Positions 59,335 to 64,000 of a stretch of DNA of 64,000 nt are shown here, piece after piece. The position numbers and the translations under genes were made by a program. The notes below the pieces were generated by a model that had not been told where the DNA came from, searched no databases, and was given only the letters and a program-made list of their open reading frames with translations. Every line of letters starts with the position of its first letter. Position 1 is the stretch's first letter. Source of the stretch: Streptomyces sp. BV286 (lineage in GTDB: Bacteria; Actinomycetota; Actinomycetes; Streptomycetales; Streptomycetaceae); contig NZ_JAHRIB010000141.1 in the NCBI RefSeq assembly GCF_019090165.1, positions 434,001 through 498,000 on the forward strand. The letters run 5' to 3'.

Positions 59335-60363
59335 TCAGCCGGGGAACCGCCCCGTCGAGCGCAGTTGCCAGCGCCGCTCCGCGTAGGCGAGGTCGTCGCG
59401 CCACAGACGGGCGGCCGCGGCCCTCATGAGCGGCCGCAGCACCGGCGCCATCCTGCGGGCCACGGTGAACCCGGGACGGTCCGACGCCGCCACGACGGCC
59501 TCCACCACCGTGGTCCGCGGCCTGCCCCGTTCGTCGGGGCCGAGCGGAGTCGCGTGGGTCTCGACCACCGACCCCTGCCCCTCGCCCTCCGTGATGTGCA
59601 TGACGACCGTGCGCGGCTCGGGCGCGGTGAACACCGCCCGCACCGGCACGACGAGTCGTCCGGCGAGCTTGAAGGAGACGTCGACGGCAAAGCCGTCCTG
59701 GTCCGTGGCTGCCGCGCCCTCCGTGCCCGTCGCGGGCGTGTCGACGACGGTCAGGTCGACGAAGGAGTACGGATGGAACCACGCCCCGTGCCACGGGTCC
59801 AGGCGGTTGGCGACGATGTCCTCCGGCTCGCACCGGCCCACGCCCTCGTAGACGGCCGACACCGCTCCCGCCGGGGCGGGCCTGACCGGTACCACCGGTG
59901 CCTCCAGAGGGTGTTCGCCGCCCACGTCGTCCAGTCGCACCCACACGAGGACGCCGTCGTCGTGCGCGGGCAAGGGCTCCCAGCCCCCGAACGCATCGCC
60001 CCGCAGGGCGAGTCCGTGCCAGTGGCAGACGAGGGCGCCGCAGCGCACCGGACTGTCCCGGAGCGGAGCGCCCAGATGAGGGCAGACGCCCGGCCCGGCG
60101 ACGAGTCGGCCCGAGGCGTCGCGCCAGACGACCACTTCCTGTCCGTCGACCGTCCGGGCCAGCGGCCGGTCGTCACGGATGTCCTCGGTGGCGCCTACGA
60201 CGTACCAGTTGCCGGAGGGGCGCGCCTGGGCGCGCTTCAGGGCCTGGGCGATCACCGCGGGGCGGGCCTCACGCCAGGTGGGACGCTGCCGCTCCCACGC
60301 CAACGGGTTCTTGCGCAGCGACAGCGGAAATCGTCCGCGTCGAGCGGAACGGTCGGGACTCAC
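59335..60363 (-). CDS. Rieske 2Fe-2S oxygenase-like protein of the carotenoid operon
   Basis: This 342-residue protein has a Rieske motif, GVCPHLGAPL (CxH) then VCHWHGLAL (CxxH) about 16 residues later (about residues 79-105). A C-terminal domain of about 200 residues follows (RLDPWHGAWFHPYSFVDLTVVD), and the family looks like DUF5914. No 2-His-1-Asp iron site is obvious by eye. The GTG at 60363 overlaps the crtB stop by 4 nt (GTGA) and follows GAGGAG. It is the last visible gene of the crt operon and probably oxidises a carotenoid, though this is inferred. Confidence 0.8.
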   Translation of the reverse strand: MSPDRSARRGRFPLSLRKNPLAWERQRPTWREARPAVIAQALKRAQARPSGNWYVVGATEDIRDDRPLARTVDGQEVVVWRDASGRLVAGPGVCPHLGAPLRDSPVRCGALVCHWHGLALRGDAFGGWEPLPAHDDGVLVWVRLDDVGGEHPLEAPVVPVRPAPAGAVSAVYEGVGRCEPEDIVANRLDPWHGAWFHPYSFVDLTVVDTPATGTEGAAATDQDGFAVDVSFKLAGRLVVPVRAVFTAPEPRTVVMHITEGEGQGSVVETHATPLGPDERGRPRTTVVEAVVAASDRPGFTVARRMAPVLRPLMRAAAARLWRDDLAYAERRWQLRSTGRFPG

Positions 60364-61400
60364 GTGATCTCCTCGTGCAGTGGTACCGCGCCGGGGGAGG
60401 CCCCAGCCGCCGCGGGCCTCGGGACGGGGCGTTCCCGCGATTTTGGTGACGCCGCCCGGCGAACCGCACGCCCGACCGCCTGAGCGGCCATCAGACGCGC
60501 CAGTCCGTCGACGGCCACCGCGGCACGCCGTCGGCGGGGGACCACCGCGCGGCGGTGGAGCACCGCGTACCCGTCGTCGGCGACCGCGTCCAGGATTCCG
60601 CCGTACAGCACGAAGGCCGTGCGGATGCACGGACGTGTCACCGGATCGAGCATCGCGATCCCCGGTGCGGCCTCGCGGTAGACGCCCCGGGTGAGGTCCT
60701 CGACGGCTTTCAGCGCCTCGGTGATCCTCCGGTCCCGGAGGCCGGTGCGGCGGCTCCAGCAGAGCAGCTCCCGGTCGACGCCGTGGGCGCCCAGCAGGTC
60801 GGCGGGCAGGTAGACCCGTCCCCGGTCGAGGTCCTCGCCCACGTCACGCAGGAAGTTGGTCAACTGGAAGGCCACGCCCAGGGCCGCCGCGTGCGGGGCC
60901 GCCTCCTCGCGGGGGACCACGGTTCCCAGGATCGGCAGCATCTGGAGCCCGATGACCGCCGCGGAACCGTGCATGTACGCACGCAGGTCGTCGTACGTCG
61001 GATAGTCCGTGATCTCCAGGTCGCTGCGCATGGACGCCATGAAGTCGCTGAAGTACTGGTGGTCGATGGCGTACCGGCGGGCCGTGTCGGCCAGTGCGAG
61101 TACCACCGGTTCGGGACTGTCACCGTCTCTGAGGCCCTGCGCGAGGCGTGTGTGGAGGCGGTCGAGGTCCGCGGCACGGCGCCGGGGCGCGATGCCGGGG
61201 TCCAGGGAGTCGACGATGTCGTCCGCCCAGCGGGCGAAACCGTAGAGGGCGTGGACGGCGGGACGCCGATGGACGGGCAGCAGCCGGGTGGCGAGGAAGT
61301 AGGTCCTGCCGTGCCGGGCGTTGAGCCGGCGGCATTGGGTGTAGGCGTCGCGCAGTGCCGGGTCGGTGATGCCCGCCGCGTCGAGTTCCCGGACGGTCAT
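60360..61400 (-). CDS. crtB: Phytoene synthase
   Basis: This 346-residue enzyme condenses two geranylgeranyl diphosphates to phytoene. Both Asp-rich motifs of squalene/phytoene synthases are present: YGFARWADDIVDSLD and LRDVGEDLDRGRVYLP. YFLATRLLP and the C-terminal Pro/Arg-rich tail fit actinobacterial CrtB. The ATG overlaps the crtI stop by 4 nt (ATGA). Confidence 0.95.
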   Translation of the reverse strand: MTVRELDAAGITDPALRDAYTQCRRLNARHGRTYFLATRLLPVHRRPAVHALYGFARWADDIVDSLDPGIAPRRRAADLDRLHTRLAQGLRDGDSPEPVVLALADTARRYAIDHQYFSDFMASMRSDLEITDYPTYDDLRAYMHGSAAVIGLQMLPILGTVVPREEAAPHAAALGVAFQLTNFLRDVGEDLDRGRVYLPADLLGAHGVDRELLCWSRRTGLRDRRITEALKAVEDLTRGVYREAAPGIAMLDPVTRPCIRTAFVLYGGILDAVADDGYAVLHRRAVVPRRRRAAVAVDGLARLMAAQAVGRAVRRAASPKSRERPVPRPAAAGASPGAVPLHEEIT

Positions 61401-62941
61401 GAGTGCGTTCCTTCCGGGGTGGCCGGCGCGGTGCGCCGGCGTTGTGGGCCGCGGGCCGCTTGCAGCCCGGTGATCCGGGCCGCGGCGAGCTTGCCGGAGA
61501 GCAGGACGGTCGGGACGCCGACGCCCGGTGTGGTGCCGCATCCCGCGAGCACGGCGTTGTCGGTGCCGCGGACCAGGTTGCGCGGCCGGAAAGGTCCGGT
61601 CTGGGCGAAGGTGTGGGCGGCCGAGAAGGGCGTTCCCGCCGCGTGCCCCTGGGCCTGCCAGTCGGCCGGGGTGACGAGTGTCTGCTCCTCGATGGCGTCG
61701 GTGATGCCGTCGAACCCGCGCCGCTCCAGCTCCCGCAGGACGCTGTCGCGGTAGCGCGGTGCGAGATCCGCCCAGGCGGTGGCGTCGGGTCCGATGTCGG
61801 TGTTCGGGCACGGGGCGAGGACGTAGTGGAGGTGGCGGCCGGGCGGCGCGAGCGAGGGGTCGGTGGCGGTGGGACGGGTGATGAGCAGTGAGGGGTCGCT
61901 CATCAGACGGCCGGTGCGGGTGAGTTCGTCGAAGGTGCGGTGCCACGGTGTCCCGAAGGACAGCGTGTGGTGGGCGAGTTGGGGCCAGGTCCGGTCGGTA
62001 CCGGCGTGCAGGACGACGGCCGACGGCGCGTGCCTGATCCGCAGGGGCCGGCGGGGCGCGTGACCGAGGAGCCCGTACGCGACCGGCAGGTCGGGGGTGA
62101 GGACCACGGCGTCGCACGGGATGCGCTCCTGATCGGTGACGACGGCGGTGACGCGGGAGCCGGAGCGCTCCAGCCGCAGGACGTCCTGTCCGAAGCGCAG
62201 GTCAGCGCCCGCGTCAGCGGCGGCGTCCGCCATGGCCTGCGGCAGGGCGTGCATGCCGCCGCGGGGGAAGTACACGCCGGCGACGGTGTCCATGTAGGCG
62301 ATCACGGCGTACGCGGCCAGGGCCCGGCTCGGCGGGACTCCGGCGTACAGCGACTGGAAGGAGAAGACGCGGCGCAGGCGTTCGTCGCGCAGGTGACGGC
62401 CGATCCCCGCGTCCAGGCGCCCGAACCCGCCGAGTGCGGCGAGCCGTGCCAGGTCCGGTGTCAGCAGCTGGAACGGCGAGTCGAAGTTGGTGTCGATGAA
62501 GTGCCGCATCTGCGTCCGGTACAGCCGCTCCAGCCAGTGGCGCAGCCGCCGGTATCCCGCGGCCTCCTCGGCGCCCGCGAAGCGCTCGACCTCCGCCTCC
62601 ATGGCCTCCGCGCCGGTGTGTACGTCGATGCTGCTGCCGTCGGCGAACAGGGCCCGGTAGGCCGGGTGGAGGGGGATGAGGTCGACGCGGTCGTGCAGAC
62701 TCTCGCCGACCGCGGCGAAGGCTTCGTCGGCCAGGTGGGGCATGGTCAGCACGGTGGGGCCGGTGTCGATGCGGTAGCCGGCGCGGTCCAGGCGTCCGGC
62801 GCGGCCTCCGGGCAGGGTGTCGCGTTCCACGAGGGTGACCCGACGGCCCGCCCCCAGCAGGTGCAGGGTGGCCGCCAGGCCGGAGAGACCGGCGCCGACC
62901 ACCACGACGTGGTCCGTGGGTCCGGGGACGCTTCTGGTCAT
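61397..62941 (-). CDS. crtI: Phytoene desaturase
   Basis: This 514-residue flavoprotein has the N-terminal dinucleotide motif VVVVGAGLSGLAATLHLLGAGRRVTLVERD (about 12-41), GRAGRLDRAGYRIDTGPTVLTMP, and the C-terminal CrtI signature TPGVGVPTVLLSGKLAA. It converts phytoene to lycopene by four desaturations. Its ATG overlaps the crtE stop by 4 nt. Length matches the family. Confidence 0.95.
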   Translation of the reverse strand: MTRSVPGPTDHVVVVGAGLSGLAATLHLLGAGRRVTLVERDTLPGGRAGRLDRAGYRIDTGPTVLTMPHLADEAFAAVGESLHDRVDLIPLHPAYRALFADGSSIDVHTGAEAMEAEVERFAGAEEAAGYRRLRHWLERLYRTQMRHFIDTNFDSPFQLLTPDLARLAALGGFGRLDAGIGRHLRDERLRRVFSFQSLYAGVPPSRALAAYAVIAYMDTVAGVYFPRGGMHALPQAMADAAADAGADLRFGQDVLRLERSGSRVTAVVTDQERIPCDAVVLTPDLPVAYGLLGHAPRRPLRIRHAPSAVVLHAGTDRTWPQLAHHTLSFGTPWHRTFDELTRTGRLMSDPSLLITRPTATDPSLAPPGRHLHYVLAPCPNTDIGPDATAWADLAPRYRDSVLRELERRGFDGITDAIEEQTLVTPADWQAQGHAAGTPFSAAHTFAQTGPFRPRNLVRGTDNAVLAGCGTTPGVGVPTVLLSGKLAAARITGLQAARGPQRRRTAPATPEGTHS

Positions 62942-64000
62942 CGGACGGACCTCTCCGCGCCGGCGGTCAGCAGGAGCGGGACGGGCGTGTCGTCCTGCAT
63001 GCCGCGTGGCGTGGGTGCGGGCCTGGGCCGGGCGGGGGGTCCCGCCGTGGCCTGCAGCAGTTCCCGCAGCCGCAGCCGGCCCTCCGGCTCGAGCGGGGCG
63101 GACTGCAGGTGGCGCATTCCCTGGGCGACCAGTCGCTGGATCCTCGCCTCGACGATGTCACGGGCGCCGGTGTCGACCAGTACGTCACGGACCTCGTCGA
63201 GGCAGCTCTCGGACAGGTCGGCGCGGCCGAGGGCCTGCCGCAGCAGGGCCAGGCCGTGCCGGTTGCCGGTCGCCTCGGCGCGGGCCTGCGCCAGGGCGAC
63301 GAGGTAGGTGGGCTTGCCGGCCCGGATGTCCCCGCCCGTGGGCTTGCCGGTGTGCCGGGGGTCGCCGAAGACGTCGTCGAGGTCGTCACGGAGCTGGAAG
63401 GCGATCCCGACGCGGCGGCCCGCCGAGCACAGGGCCTCGGTGCGCGCGGCATCCGCTCCGGCGAGGGCGGCTCCGAGCGCCAGCGGGCGCTCCACGGAGT
63501 ACAGGGCGCTCTTGAGGCAGGCGGCACGGAGCGCGCGGGCCAGGGAGCGGGAGGAGGTGACCTGGCCGTGGATGTCCAGGTACTGCCCGGCGACCATCTC
63601 GGTCCGCATGGCGCTCCACAGGGCGCGTACGGTGGCCGGCGCCGTGTCGATGGTCGCGACGATGTCGTCCGCCCAGGCCAGGGCCAGGTCCCCGGCGAGG
63701 ATCGCGGCGGCTTCGCCGAAGCGCGGGCCGAGTGAGGGCGCAACGCTGTCGGCGTACTGAGCGGCGACGTCCGCGTGCAGGGCGAGCCGTCCCCGGCGCA
63801 GCCGCGAGCCGTCCATCACGTCGTCGTGGACCAGGGCGCAGGTCTGGATGAGTTCCAGGGCGGAGCCGACGCGGAGGGCGGCTTCTGCCTCGCCCGGGCC
63901 GCCGCCGCAGGCACGCAGCGCCCACCACACGAAACGGGCGCGCGTGCGCTTGCCGCCGTTGAGGGTGAAGCGCGCGACGCGTTCGGCGAGGTCCCGGCCG
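62938..64000 (-). CDS. crtE: Geranylgeranyl diphosphate synthase, 5' end outside the window
   Basis: The visible part is about 353 residues, with the polyprenyl-synthase motifs LNGGKRTRARFVWWAL, first Asp-rich motif LVHDDVMDGSRLRRG (DDVMD), GKPT, and second motif FQLRDDLDDVFGD. It makes C20 diphosphate for phytoene synthase. The start codon lies beyond 64000. A Pro-rich segment follows the last helix (TAGPPARPRPAPTPRG). It is upstream of crtI in the same operon. Confidence 0.93.
   Translation of the reverse strand, partial: GRDLAERVARFTLNGGKRTRARFVWWALRACGGGPGEAEAALRVGSALELIQTCALVHDDVMDGSRLRRGRLALHADVAAQYADSVAPSLGPRFGEAAAILAGDLALAWADDIVATIDTAPATVRALWSAMRTEMVAGQYLDIHGQVTSSRSLARALRAACLKSALYSVERPLALGAALAGADAARTEALCSAGRRVGIAFQLRDDLDDVFGDPRHTGKPTGGDIRAGKPTYLVALAQARAEATGNRHGLALLRQALGRADLSESCLDEVRDVLVDTGARDIVEARIQRLVAQGMRHLQSAPLEPEGRLRLRELLQATAGPPARPRPAPTPRGMQDDTPVPLLLTAGAERSVR

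Noticed and set aside
1..64000. tRNA, rRNA, CRISPR, insertion sequences, prophage or attachment sites
   Set aside because: No cloverleaf, repeat-spacer array, transposase, integrase or terminal inverted repeats were seen on either strand.

Overview
This 64-kb window is high-GC actinobacterial DNA, almost certainly from a Streptomyces chromosome. Third-codon positions are overwhelmingly G/C, GTG and TTG starts are common, many adjacent genes overlap by 4 nt, and the gene families (ECF41 sigma factor, DUF2267, DUF1707, LPFR small protein, WGR-propeller protein, RheA/Hsp18, crt cluster) are typical of that genus. I found no tRNA, rRNA, insertion sequence, prophage, CRISPR array or attachment site. 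The mixture of stress, secretion, regulator and carotenoid genes looks like accessory or chromosome-arm DNA rather than core housekeeping DNA.

Layout. 1-4.6 kb: the end of a P-loop kinase gene, then a leftward dormancy-type cluster (two TraR/DksA zinc-finger proteins, an MreB/actin-like ATPase, an Rv1733c-like membrane protein) facing a NarL-type sensor kinase/response regulator pair. 4.6-9 kb: a VOC protein, a GAF-PP2C phosphatase and a compact rsbQ-rsbP-STAS operon that closely matches the Bacillus RsbQ/RsbP energy-stress module. 9.3-15.5 kb: a LacI-type repressor divergent from a sugar ABC importer (binding protein plus two permeases) and a GH1 beta-glucosidase, with two LacI operators in the promoter. 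15.7-22.1 kb: single genes (secreted EEP hydrolase, PPOX protein, ABM monooxygenase, WGR-propeller protein, lipoprotein, DHFR-like reductase, NPP1 cytolysin-like secreted protein). 22.4-27.7 kb: a 1296-residue XRE-STAND-WD40 protein overlapping a kinase-fold gene, then a 42-residue LPFR protein. 27.9-34.1 kb: TetR/hydrolase pair, lipoprotein, second TetR, two DUF2267 genes, hsp18 and divergent rheA with two RheA operators, and a TIGR01777 epimerase. 34.2-43.7 kb: ArsR/MFS pair, TPR, cupin, a decayed DHFR gene, a hydrolase with unusual catalytic residues, YqeY-like protein, NmrA-like/LysR pair, STAS and RsbW-like ATPase, coiled-coil protein. 43.8-52.8 kb: ABC-F ATPase, methyltransferase, a second GAF-PP2C phosphatase, TetR/quinone-oxidoreductase pair, ArsR-like regulator, two secreted proteins. 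52.8-59.2 kb: VOC protein, bacterial expansin, P-loop kinase, DUF1707 protein, ECF41 sigma factor with its carboxymuconolactone decarboxylase target, small membrane protein. 59.3-64 kb: the carotenoid operon crtE-crtI-crtB plus a Rieske protein, cut by the window end.

How the genes work together. Several independent circuits can be read directly from DNA sites: RheA on hsp18/rheA, a LacI repressor on the sugar importer, ECF41 on the decarboxylase, and palindromes at TetR, ArsR and LysR pairs. Partner-switching parts are unusually dense (three PP2C phosphatases, two STAS proteins, one HATPase). The carotenoid, Hsp18, dormancy and partner-switching genes together suggest a stress-response neighbourhood. 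The beta-glucosidase system, expansin and NPP1 protein suggest contact with plant material, which is an inference only.
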